Of a DNA stretch of 64,000 nucleotides, positions 1 to 9,400 are shown in pieces. Made by a program: the position numbers and the translations under genes. The DNA is from Clostridia bacterium (GTDB lineage: Bacteria; Bacillota; Clostridia; Christensenellales; UBA3700), in the NCBI GenBank assembly GCA_029068165.1, contig JAIEDA010000011.1, forward strand, positions 64,058 through 128,057, read 5' to 3'. Every line of letters begins with the position of its first letter. Positions within the stretch are counted from its first letter, which is position 1. The notes beneath the pieces are model-generated. The model worked only from the letters and a program-made list of their open reading frames with translations. It was not told where the DNA came from and made no database searches.

Positions 1-327
1 AAGAACGATTTTCCTAATCTAGTGAAAGCAAATTCTAGTGAAAGATTTGCTATTAATAGTTCAAAGTTAAAATTCAGTTCTATACCATTATTTAATGACG
101 AACTAATAGAAAAAAAAGAAAAGAATTTAAAGCATATTAAATTTTGCATTGTCAACTCAGTTAGAGACTCGATAACATACAAATTGAGAATGAGAGATTT
201 TATCAATGCCTGCAGAATCTATAAACTACATAAGAAAATAGAAGAAAATAAGAACGACTCAGACTCAATAATTAAGTTACAAAAAGAGATGTCATATTAT
301 GGCAAAAGAAATAAATCAAAATATTAA
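1..327 (+). CDS. hypothetical protein, probably the 3' part of a gene starting before the window
   Basis: Frame is open from base 1 to a stop at 327; no recognisable domain. Confidence 0.45.
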   Translation, partial: KNDFPNLVKANSSERFAINSSKLKFSSIPLFNDELIEKKEKNLKHIKFCIVNSVRDSITYKLRMRDFINACRIYKLHKKIEENKNDSDSIIKLQKEMSYYGKRNKSKY

Positions 328-382
328 ACAACGCACACAACTTGCATCATGACAATAGTTCTCTACTAACATTTCAAAGATC

Positions 383-1108
383 TCAATATAATGTTATTAT
401 AACCTGCGAAGGCAACTCCCATGCCGTGTCCCCATCCGTATTTTTATTCTCTTTACACTCATTTATACTCTTAATACAACTTTCTCCCACTTCTTTTGGC
501 AAAAACTGAATAAGATTTAATATATTTGCCTTAAGGCTCGTTCCTTTGCCAGCATCAATACCATTAACATAACATTCTTCAAAGCCACGATACAGCAATA
601 AAAATTTATTATGCATAACAGCGTTTCGCAATACCCTCAGTGCTTTTATATTATTGGACAAATAACTACTCTTTGGAAAGCAACACAAACTCCTTATTTC
701 CGTAGGTAGTTTTTGACATTGGAATAATAACGAAGAAAAATCTAGATGCTCTAGAGCATCATTTAAATTATACTCATAGTTTTCCAGTAATTCCCGAAAG
801 TCTTTTAACCAAAACCGTTGTTTTACGTTGTATATGTAATTATCAAGTATTATACTTCTATAAAATTCTTCCAAATATGAAATATACTTAAATAATGTAT
901 TCCTAATACGTTTATCATAACGATATGTGGATGCCACTTCGGCATATTTAATTTCCTCTGTTTGACTCCAAGCAAGAAGTTTTTCCTTAATTAAAATATG
1001 CTTTTCAACGCCTTTAGCTTTTAAGGCTTTCTTTGCTCTTTCTTTATCATTTTCATCAATTATTAGATTGCTATAAAAAAATTCTTCTCGTTCAGTCATA
1101 ACCATCAA
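383..1108 (-). CDS. Abi_2/HEPN-like protein (putative RNase toxin/abortive infection)
   Basis: 'RVLRNAVMHNKFLL' carries R-x4-H (RNAVMH); 'YRYDKRIRNTLFKYISYLEEFYRSII' resembles the Abi_2 N-terminal helix; overlaps upstream NTase gene by 4 nt. Confidence 0.55.
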   Translation of the reverse strand: MMVMTEREEFFYSNLIIDENDKERAKKALKAKGVEKHILIKEKLLAWSQTEEIKYAEVASTYRYDKRIRNTLFKYISYLEEFYRSIILDNYIYNVKQRFWLKDFRELLENYEYNLNDALEHLDFSSLLFQCQKLPTEIRSLCCFPKSSYLSNNIKALRVLRNAVMHNKFLLLYRGFEECYVNGIDAGKGTSLKANILNLIQFLPKEVGESCIKSINECKENKNTDGDTAWELPSQVIITLY

Positions 1109-1722
1109 TAAAATTCGTTCAATGTTTCAAGAAAAATAGAAAATGACTTTACTCCGTCCTGACGACTTAGATGCATATTCTTTAATTCAAGATACCTACT
1201 TTTAAAATCCAACCAATAACCTTGTTCTTTTATCGCCTTAAACTTTTCAAAATAATTAGCAGATTGCTTTACTTGATTCCATATGTACCTTCCAGTATTT
1301 TTATCATTCGTTAATCGATAAAAATATCCATCATCACCTTCTACTATTATTGCTACATCAAATGAAAATTGTATTCTATTATTTTGAATTATGCTAGCGG
1401 TTATAACCGAAGTAGAATCACTAGCATAAGAATAATTCTTCACTTCTTCCTTAAGAATTTTATTAAACCTACTTACAAATATTTCTTTTATTTGCTTAGG
1501 TCTGTCTAATAATCCTTTTTTATCTTTTTGAAGAATGATGTTATAATCCAGATCAAATGACTCATCAGCATTTTGTGTAACAAGCCTTTTGTCTCCACTG
1601 CCAATAAGTCTTATATCGAAAGTAAAATAATCTCTCACTTCATCTTGCACTGCATGAAGTATTTCCATACACCAACGTTCAAGTTCTTTAACTTCGCTTT
1701 GTTTTGCAAATCTATATGCCAT
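1105..1722 (-). CDS. nucleotidyltransferase-fold protein (MNT/CD-NTase-like)
   Basis: 'LIGSGDKRLVTQNADESFDLDYNI' = GS...DxD motif; third acidic residue in 'QFSFDVAII'. Confidence 0.65.
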   Translation of the reverse strand: MAYRFAKQSEVKELERWCMEILHAVQDEVRDYFTFDIRLIGSGDKRLVTQNADESFDLDYNIILQKDKKGLLDRPKQIKEIFVSRFNKILKEEVKNYSYASDSTSVITASIIQNNRIQFSFDVAIIVEGDDGYFYRLTNDKNTGRYIWNQVKQSANYFEKFKAIKEQGYWLDFKSRYLELKNMHLSRQDGVKSFSIFLETLNEFY

Positions 1723-1772
1723 TACAAATCATCTCCAAATTATTATCATCGTCTCTATATACTGAGATAAAT

Positions 1773-3242
1773 CTAATTGTTGATTATCTCAAAAATTAGA
1801 GACCGTACTTTTTCATCAAAAGCATTACTATTCTTATCCTTTTGTATTTCTTCTAATATTTCTATAATATCTTTATCCACAAGTGGTACAATTAATCCCC
1901 TATCATCTTTATAAGTATCTTGACAGCGCTTAATAAGTAGATCTCTATTTTCTATAGTTCTAAAAAGCAAAAGACCAAAACGCGTTCTCATTGGACTAAA
2001 CCTTCCGGATAACTGATCTATTTCAGGATTACCAACATCGTTAGAATAGTTTTTACATTCCCCATACAACACGCTTAAAGGCAGTTTGTGGATATTCATA
2101 ATATCATTAAATACTCCATTTGTTGAAGATACTAAAAAGGTCACATCTATTCTTTTCCTACCATCATGAATTTTAACTTCTTTACTTGGGCATGACACTC
2201 TATTACCAAGTATAAATATTAAAATATCAAAGATAGCATCTTGGTATTTCGTCTCGTCAGCTTGTCCTGATTTTATTTTATTCAGTTTTTCAATCAATTC
2301 TTTAGCTCTATCATTTATACTTATTGTCTCCAAATTATCCGGTTCGTTTAAATCGTATTCATTTATAATTTTATTTTTAAACTCATTATAGACATCTGGG
2401 TGATCTACGGCGAACTGGGCACAAAATCTTTTATCTAAACTAATTCCCGCTTGCTCATACTGTTTCCTTATACTTTTTTTAGTAACATATCGATCTCCAT
2501 TTCTCCTTTTGCGTACCAAATTAGTTCCATTATTAATATGCCATTCCTGTAGCGCACTTAAAATATAATGTTGCAAAAAATTAAACCATGTATATTTATT
2601 ACTACCAACTAGTTTCTTAGGTGTTAACAATACTTTTTTATCATTAATTATCAATTGTGGGAAATCAATATCTCTTTGCCACGCCGAAGAGTTTTTATCC
2701 CAGAAATAATTGGTATGATCATTAATAAGTGAAATATTATAATTCTCGCATTGTTTTTTAGTATAACTCAACAATGGCTTTCTAATGATGTTTGCTATCA
2801 TATCGGAAACTCTATCTACATCAATATCATCAAGAAACACCTTGACATCTTCTATATTTGTTAATACATCATTTTGTACTGCAACGCTGTTCTTCAATGC
2901 TATACAAAACGCAGTCGCAATCCCTTGCCCTATTCCACTACCACATACTCCTCGTGATTTGGAATATCCTAAACAAATATCACTACTTTCAGATAAATGC
3001 TCGCATAATTTAATTGCAGCTGACAATTGATTATTTTTTATAAACGCTATTAATTTTGTAAAAAAACTTTTTATTAGCAAATCACATTCAATTGTAAATT
3101 CACATTCTTGTTTAGAAATCCAATATGGATCAATAAATTTAGGAGTATCTAAATCTGGATCAATATCTATGAAATCTAACTCATATTGCGTTTTATTTAA
3201 ATTATATATTTGCGAAATTTTGCTCATATTTTCCCTCTGCAT
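1773..3242 (-). CDS. restriction-endonuclease-like protein (PD-(D/E)XK candidate)
   Basis: 'KRIDVTFLV...LSVLYGECKNYSN' fits D-Xn-ExK in a hydrophobic strand context; first gene of a compact three-gene cluster. Confidence 0.55.
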   Translation of the reverse strand: MQRENMSKISQIYNLNKTQYELDFIDIDPDLDTPKFIDPYWISKQECEFTIECDLLIKSFFTKLIAFIKNNQLSAAIKLCEHLSESSDICLGYSKSRGVCGSGIGQGIATAFCIALKNSVAVQNDVLTNIEDVKVFLDDIDVDRVSDMIANIIRKPLLSYTKKQCENYNISLINDHTNYFWDKNSSAWQRDIDFPQLIINDKKVLLTPKKLVGSNKYTWFNFLQHYILSALQEWHINNGTNLVRKRRNGDRYVTKKSIRKQYEQAGISLDKRFCAQFAVDHPDVYNEFKNKIINEYDLNEPDNLETISINDRAKELIEKLNKIKSGQADETKYQDAIFDILIFILGNRVSCPSKEVKIHDGRKRIDVTFLVSSTNGVFNDIMNIHKLPLSVLYGECKNYSNDVGNPEIDQLSGRFSPMRTRFGLLLFRTIENRDLLIKRCQDTYKDDRGLIVPLVDKDIIEILEEIQKDKNSNAFDEKVRSLIFEIINN

Positions 3243-3377
3243 AATAAGTTCAATCTAATTATAGCAAAACTTACCTGGATAGTCAACACAACAGAAAAGC
3301 AAACAAATACTTCCAAAAAAATATATCTTAAAGTTACGAACAGTCAAATATATAGGCACTTTTGAATTGCGCAATTG

Positions 3378-3410
3378 CTGACCTCAACCTAAATGCTAGT
3401 TTGAGGTCAG
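3378..3410. repeat. 10-bp perfect inverted repeat CTGACCTCAA-N13-TTGAGGTCAG
   Basis: Read directly; lies between the integrase 3' end and the nuclease gene; next to the 12-bp palindrome AATTGCGCAATT (3365-3376). Confidence 0.8.
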
Positions 3411-3562
3411 TATTATAAAATTTGGTATTAAAAAACCATTTTTCTGTATTACTTTTTATTTTATTGTGTTATAGATATCTATACCCATTTAATTGACCGT
3501 TTCAGTTGAAGAGTTATGCCATTTGCACAATTATTAATGTTTTTAATAATAAAGTTTCATGC

Positions 3563-5251
3563 TTACATCTCCATATCCTTTTTCCTTGCCGCCCTACTTT
3601 CCATATATTCCAAATAATCAAGGTACTCGTCATAGTCATCAAAACCGAGTTTTGCCATTTCTTTTTTGGCTTTCTTATATTCTGCAATAGAATTGTCTAC
3701 GTCCTCTAAAATCTCTTCTTGGTTCATTTTGCTGGCCTTTTCGAGTATTTCCTTGACGTTAGGTTTAATCTCGTCCGTAGCTGTCTCTACGGGCTCTAGA
3801 TTAGCTTGCGCTTGTGTCTGTACTTGCGATGCTACTTTCCCTTGCGCTTGTGTCTGTACTTGCGATGCTACTTTCCCTTGCGCTTGTTCATGCTCAGCGC
3901 CTCTAAAAATATTCGACAGCAATGCTTTCGTTTCGTATTGATCTTGTTCGTCAGGCTCCATCATTTCTCCGCCGAACGCATTGGTAAGCGTATTCGCCAC
4001 GTTAAGTTTTGACGAATAGTTCAAGTGGCTGTAGATGTCTGCCGTTGTACTTATAGCCGAATGACCTAACCACTCTTGGATTTCTTTCATACTCACACCG
4101 CACGCAAGCAAGAGACTTGCGCAACTGTGTCTAAGTTCGTGAAATCTTATTTTCGGCAACTCATTCTGCGTAAGAAAATTTTGGAAATGACAAGTTAGCG
4201 TATTAGGATTTACTATCATTCCTATCTCATCAACCCAAACATAGTCTATATATTCTTGATTATAATACTTGCCGAACTCAGCCTTATTCTTGTCTTGTTC
4301 TGCTTTTAATTTCAACAAGGCTTCTTTTATCTCCGGTATCAACGGCATAGTTCTCTTGCTTGCCGCATTTTTCATCACGTCCTTCTTTACAAGTACCGTT
4401 TTGTTGTTTACACTTGCTTGCACTATTGATGAATTGAGCGTAAGTTTGTTGTTATCAAAGTCTATTGAACTCCATCTCATACCGCAAAGCTCACTGCGGC
4501 GCAAGCCGTAGAACGCAGTCATCTTATACATCAATTCATACTTATCTCCTTTCAATTTTTCAAACAAAACTTTCAACTGTTTTAAGTCATAATACTTGGC
4601 TTCGTATTTTGGGCTTTTGGGCTTCTCTACCTTTGACGCTGGATTCACTGGGATTCTGTCCGTTCTATATGCAATCTCCAACGCTCTACGGATAATAACG
4701 TGAGCGTGCGTACAAGACTGAACACTCTTGCCATTATCTATCAGCCATGCATAATATGTTTGTATGTCCATCGGACTTATGCCTTGCAATGTTATTCCTC
4801 TGTCATTAAAATACGGCGCAATATGTTTTATCTTACCCTTGTATGACGAATATGTACTAATCTGCAAATTAGGCTTTGCCATCTCAATCCACTGCGCTAG
4901 ATAATCGCCAAACAACATATCTTCGCCCATATATTGTCTCGCTTGATACATATAACCCGAATGCATCATAGGTTGTCCTTGCATCATGTATGTAGGTTGC
5001 GGTTGCCACATATTCTGCGGCTTTCGAGATTTAGGCATTTTAATCTTACGCGTACCATTCTTCTTGACAAGTTCTTCTACTTGCGGATCAAAGTTCGCAA
5101 CAATATCACGCATCAACTCTTCGGCTATTCTCTTATTATTTTTCACAGGCAAACCCGTTGCCTTCCATTTTTGTTTATTCTTTCCTTGTGAATCTTGATA
5201 TGATATGACTACGTAATATCTTCCATTCTTAACTACTAATCTTCCCGTCAT
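3563..5251 (-). CDS. tyrosine recombinase/integrase with a long C-terminal tail
   Basis: 'YGLRRSELCGMRW' (Arg I), 'IRFHELRHSCASLLL' (HxxR), 'LGHSAISTTADIYSHL' (H...Y); about 140 aa beyond the catalytic Tyr. Confidence 0.95.
   Translation of the reverse strand: MTGRLVVKNGRYYVVISYQDSQGKNKQKWKATGLPVKNNKRIAEELMRDIVANFDPQVEELVKKNGTRKIKMPKSRKPQNMWQPQPTYMMQGQPMMHSGYMYQARQYMGEDMLFGDYLAQWIEMAKPNLQISTYSSYKGKIKHIAPYFNDRGITLQGISPMDIQTYYAWLIDNGKSVQSCTHAHVIIRRALEIAYRTDRIPVNPASKVEKPKSPKYEAKYYDLKQLKVLFEKLKGDKYELMYKMTAFYGLRRSELCGMRWSSIDFDNNKLTLNSSIVQASVNNKTVLVKKDVMKNAASKRTMPLIPEIKEALLKLKAEQDKNKAEFGKYYNQEYIDYVWVDEIGMIVNPNTLTCHFQNFLTQNELPKIRFHELRHSCASLLLACGVSMKEIQEWLGHSAISTTADIYSHLNYSSKLNVANTLTNAFGGEMMEPDEQDQYETKALLSNIFRGAEHEQAQGKVASQVQTQAQGKVASQVQTQAQANLEPVETATDEIKPNVKEILEKASKMNQEEILEDVDNSIAEYKKAKKEMAKLGFDDYDEYLDYLEYMESRAARKKDMEM
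3805..3886. repeat. 36-bp tandem direct repeat (2.3 copies) inside the integrase gene
   Basis: cttgcgcttgtgtctgtacttgcgatgctactttcc at 3805-3840 and 3841-3876 is identical, then partial cttgcgcttg; encodes AQGKVASQVQTQ x2. Confidence 0.95.
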
Positions 5252-5436
5252 TATGCCACCTCCTCATTTATAAATTCAATTACGTTTCGTTTTGCGATTA
5301 GATATCTACGTCCAACCTTGCGTGATTTAATCTCACCGCTGCGGACAAGTCTATAAGCAAGCACTTGTCCAATGTGCAACATCTCCGACACTTGCTCAAC
5401 ACTTACAACGTCAGGATAATCTTTAAATAATTCCAT
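5251..5436 (-). CDS. excisionase-family helix-turn-helix DNA-binding protein
   Basis: 61 aa, 'VVSVEQVSEMLHIGQVLAYRLVRSGEIKSRKVGRRYLIAKRNVIEFI' is a typical excisionase HTH; directly upstream of int. Confidence 0.88.
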   Translation of the reverse strand: MELFKDYPDVVSVEQVSEMLHIGQVLAYRLVRSGEIKSRKVGRRYLIAKRNVIEFINEEVA

Positions 5437-5479
5437 TTATTTTCCTCCATTTTTTATGTCTTTTTTGGTTCTCTCAGAA

Positions 5480-5554
5480 CGAAGGCGGGTATCCCGCTTC
5501 CGTAGTTTTTGGAGTAGGCAAAATCGTCTTTTGACGGCAAATTGAGTCTACTCC
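5480..5554 (-). other. two stem-loops in the leader upstream of xis-int
   Basis: gaaGgCGGG-tat-CCCGCttc near 5480-5501; GGAGTAG (5511-5517)/CTACTCC (5548-5554) enclosing CGTC-TTTT-GACG (5525-5536). Confidence 0.5.
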
Positions 5555-5842
5555 TTATCCTGCTTAACTTTTGAGGTATTTTAGCCTTATATATTCTACA
5601 TTTCACTCCTCCTCTATTCTCAGCATTTTCTTCTTTTTTGGGGTCTTTTGCTGTCTCTTTTTTATGGACATTTTAGGTAAATCTTAGGAACGTACAATTA
5701 GTTCATTATTCATCTATTTTCCTACATACTTCATTCGCTAATTAACCTACTTGCATTGCCTCTCATTGTTAATGGACACTTCCTATTGATTTTTCGGGGT
5801 GCATAAATGAAATTCGTTTAACATTTTTTGAAAGCATTATAT

Positions 5843-6366
5843 CCCCCCTTCACTTATTAGAGAAAATCAGGCACTTAGTCCACGGTACTTAGCAAAATTT
5901 TTTTAAATGATTTCTCTCAATCAAAAACACCTCCCACCTATAAGAGAATAATCAGCACTTTCTCACCCTGTTTTTTCAAAACTTTTTTGAATTTTTTGAA
6001 AAATTTTACTTTTGCCCACTATAAAAGTTCAAAAACGGCCAAAAGTTAAGGCCAACTTTGAAAAATTTTTCACAAAGTTTCAGTTTCATAGTTATCATAG
6101 CCTCTCACCTATTAGAGAAAATTTAGAGGGTACTTGACGGTCTAGAACGAATGTTTTACTCAAAATATTTTGCCAACGAAAATATCCCTCCATTTATTAG
6201 AGAAAAATCGGTATTTTGTTAAGGTAATTTTGAAAAATGTCCCCCTAAATTAAAAGTCTATATATTCTTCCTCTCACTTATTAGAGAAATTTAAGACATT
6301 TGTTTGTGTACTTTTACATATAAGAATTACAAAAAATAGTCTCCCCACTTATTAGAGAAAAAATCA
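5843..6366. repeat. array of 6 (plus 1 degenerate) copies of a motif CYCnCACTTATTAGAGAAAAATCrG at about 84-85 bp period
   Basis: Cores start at 5851, 5935, (6017 degenerate), 6106, 6191, 6275, 6346; spacings 84, 82, 89, 85, 84, 71. Confidence 0.85.
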
Positions 6367-6406
6367 AAGCTTTCTCAAGTAGTTTTTCCAAATATTTTAC
6401 AAAGAA

Positions 6407-6432
6407 AAAGCGCGATAATTATATCTCGCTTT
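6407..6432 (-). terminator. intrinsic terminator of the DUF1998-helicase operon
   Basis: - strand AAAGCGAGATA-taat-TATCGCGCTTTTTCTTT; stem with one mismatch followed by a T tract. Confidence 0.75.
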
Positions 6433-6465
6433 CTTTCCAAAATTGATCATAAAGTATTTGCACAA

Positions 6466-9400
6466 CTAGTGTTGAGCCTTAAATGTTTTTATTAGTTCCT
6501 CTAAGAACTCCTTTGCATCATTTCTTCTCAAAAATTCATGATACTTTTGATTCTTATAGTTCTTTAAACAATTGTAGCATGCTGTATCACAACAATTCTG
6601 CGATACTTTATCAAGCGCATACTCAAATGCTTTTAGCATTTCTCCTTTATCAAGCAATCGCTTTACATGACCTGCGCCACCCGGCACTGTATCAAATAAT
6701 ACAAAAACTTGATTATTATCCTCATTAATGTAAATGCCGTCAATATCATTGCGTTCTATATCAAATGCAAAAGATATTCCTTCTAATAGTGCATACAATA
6801 CTGATAGTGCTTGATTATACCCCTTATCAAATGGCATTGAAACAACCATCTTCAACACATCTGTCTTATAAGCAAATCCTAATCCTTGTTTATTTAATTG
6901 TCTATTGCTACAATTAGAATAAATCCCTTTATGTTCCTTATCGATATATGGCAAATAAGCATGCTCTTTGTCTATAATTGTATAGCCACACTCATCACAA
7001 GTAAAAAATGGATTTTCGTTAATAATCAATAACTCATCATCTTTTGTAGTATAAAACTGCAGATAATCATTTACTTTAACAACTTCCCCATATAATGCTC
7101 CATTTCCTATATACTTGACCGGTGATGAATAAGATCTCTTTGGTTTTAATTCTGTTGCGGTATTCCTTTTTATTTCACCTGTAAAGCCATACCTAGGCGT
7201 TACAAAACTGCCATCACTCTGCTGTAAGTCAGCTTTACATTCAGGACATTTAAAAGCATCGCTTTGCGAGAACTTTAATACTGTTTTATGACAGTTTGGG
7301 CACTCATAATAATAGGTATGTAATAATTCTTTTGGTTTATTAATGTATCTTGAAACTATGGTCTTTTTGTCGACCATAATTTCGGAATCGGGAACATATT
7401 CGGATAATGCTATTTGCATATCCCTTGTTAGATCATAATTATTTTTTAATTCCTCTAGATCCTTTACTTTTATTTCTACTAAGTCTGTTGGAAAGCCATA
7501 TTTAGGAACTAAATTTCCATCAGCTAATTTCCTAATTAAATCTCTATCTTTATGAATATTATTTATTTGTCTCGCAAAATACGCAATAGCTATATCATCG
7601 TTATTTGCAATCGCCTCATTCTTCTTAATAGTAAATTCATCTATGGCAGACTCAATATTTTCTTTTGATAATGATATATTGATTTCGTCATCACTCAAGA
7701 CTCTATCAATCCAATGGCCGTGCATCAAGCCTTTCGCTTCGGTAGTCGATAATACCTTATCTGTATCTTCAATTAGGTCAACTGGTTTTTCTTTAATATA
7801 ATTAATAAATTTCTCGTAGCCACCATCCAAATAGAAAGCTTTGACATCCTCAAATGCCGACTTATTATCTCTAAAAAACTTAGACAATGCGACAGCAAGC
7901 AAGTGCCTACAGATAATCTTCGTGTTTCCCATAGTAAAAATAGGAGCATTACAAATACCATCCACCATTCGCAGTGGATTTTCAAAGAATGTATAATCAT
8001 GAGATGTAGGACTACAATAAGTCAATACAAAGGCAGAACTATCCTGTGCTCGACCTGCTCGACCTGCTCTTTGAATATAATTTGCAGGTGAAGGTGGCAC
8101 ATTTCTTAATAATACATTCTCCAAAGAACCTATGTTAATACCCATCTCAAAAGTAGTTGAACAACTCAAATAATTGATCTTCTTATTCTTAAAATCGATT
8201 TGCCTTCCTTTTGCTTTTTTCGTGTCAAGCTGAGCTGTATGTTCTTTATATACTAATTTCTCTATCTTTTTATTAACATACTGTTGTCTGTAGTAATTGT
8301 TTTGGAAATATTGATCAGGATTACATTCTGACAATACTCTTTCCTCAAAACAATGCGGGCAGACTCCATAATTATTAAATCTCGTTATCTTGCGACACTT
8401 TTTGCAAACATACCACTTACTTTGCGTGTACTTATGTAATTGAAATCTGTTTGCCTCTATGCGATATAGTTGGTTTTCATTATCAACACAAGTTAAAACC
8501 TTATTCTCAGAATCACTCAAAACTTCCCAAACCGCTTCTAGTAATTTGTCCGCATCTTCTTTATTTATACCGAATATCTTTTGCGTATATAACTCTATAC
8601 GATTAGAACGATTAGTATTTGAAATAATGCCATGAATTGATTTAGATATATCCCTCCCCTTAGAATCACTTAATTTCCCATTCTTTTTGAGTCTTACATT
8701 GTTGTCGAACATTCTATAAGAAAAATAATTTTCTCTATCTTCTCGCGTCAAACCATCATAATTTACAGCAGGTACAGTTCTCAAATTATTAATAAAAAAT
8801 TGAAGATAATTACCAAACTCTACGCATCCAATTTTAGTCTTAATATTTACTGAACTTAAAAATTTACAAACTTCTTCATCAGACAATTCTTCCACTAACG
8901 TGTTAATAGGTTCATAATCAAAATAGAATAGTCCCAGACCTTCCCCTCCGTATATACCGTCAATATTTAATACTTCGTCAAGTAGAGTAATCTTCGCTTG
9001 CTTCGTAGACGAAACTTCTATACCAGTATCAAATAGGTCATGCTTATCTATGATTGAGTCTAGTTTTGCTTCAGCCCTATCAAAAAGCATATCTTCTTCG
9101 TCCTTAAGTATTTCATATATCAATCTTTTCCGCAGGAGTCGATGGTGGTTGTTCTCCGCGAATTTTACAGCAAACGAGGCTTGCTGTCTAGAATCCGAAA
9201 ATGACAAGATTTGCTTAATGTACGGCTTGATATTATTGTTTTCAATAGGCTTTCTAATGAACAGTTTATTAAATGGCTTTGATGATGCTTGCGGTTTATC
9301 ATCTTTTTGATCAATTGCCTCAAAGAATATTTGAGTAATAAGCGCAGTTGCAGATTCTTTTCCCATACTGACCGTATGCACTAATCCTTTTTTAGATTTA

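Noticed and set aside
1105-1722. CBASS cyclase assignment for the NTase
   Set aside because: Only ~205 aa with no recognisable CBASS effector beside it; the overlapping HEPN-like partner fits an MNT-type role better
3666-5198. Plus-strand ORFs across the integrase gene
   Set aside because: Antisense shadows of a well-supported tyrosine recombinase; low-complexity translations
5843-6366. CRISPR array
   Set aside because: Repeats are imperfect, the unit is ~85 bp with ~60-bp spacers that look related to each other, one unit is decayed, and no cas genes are nearby
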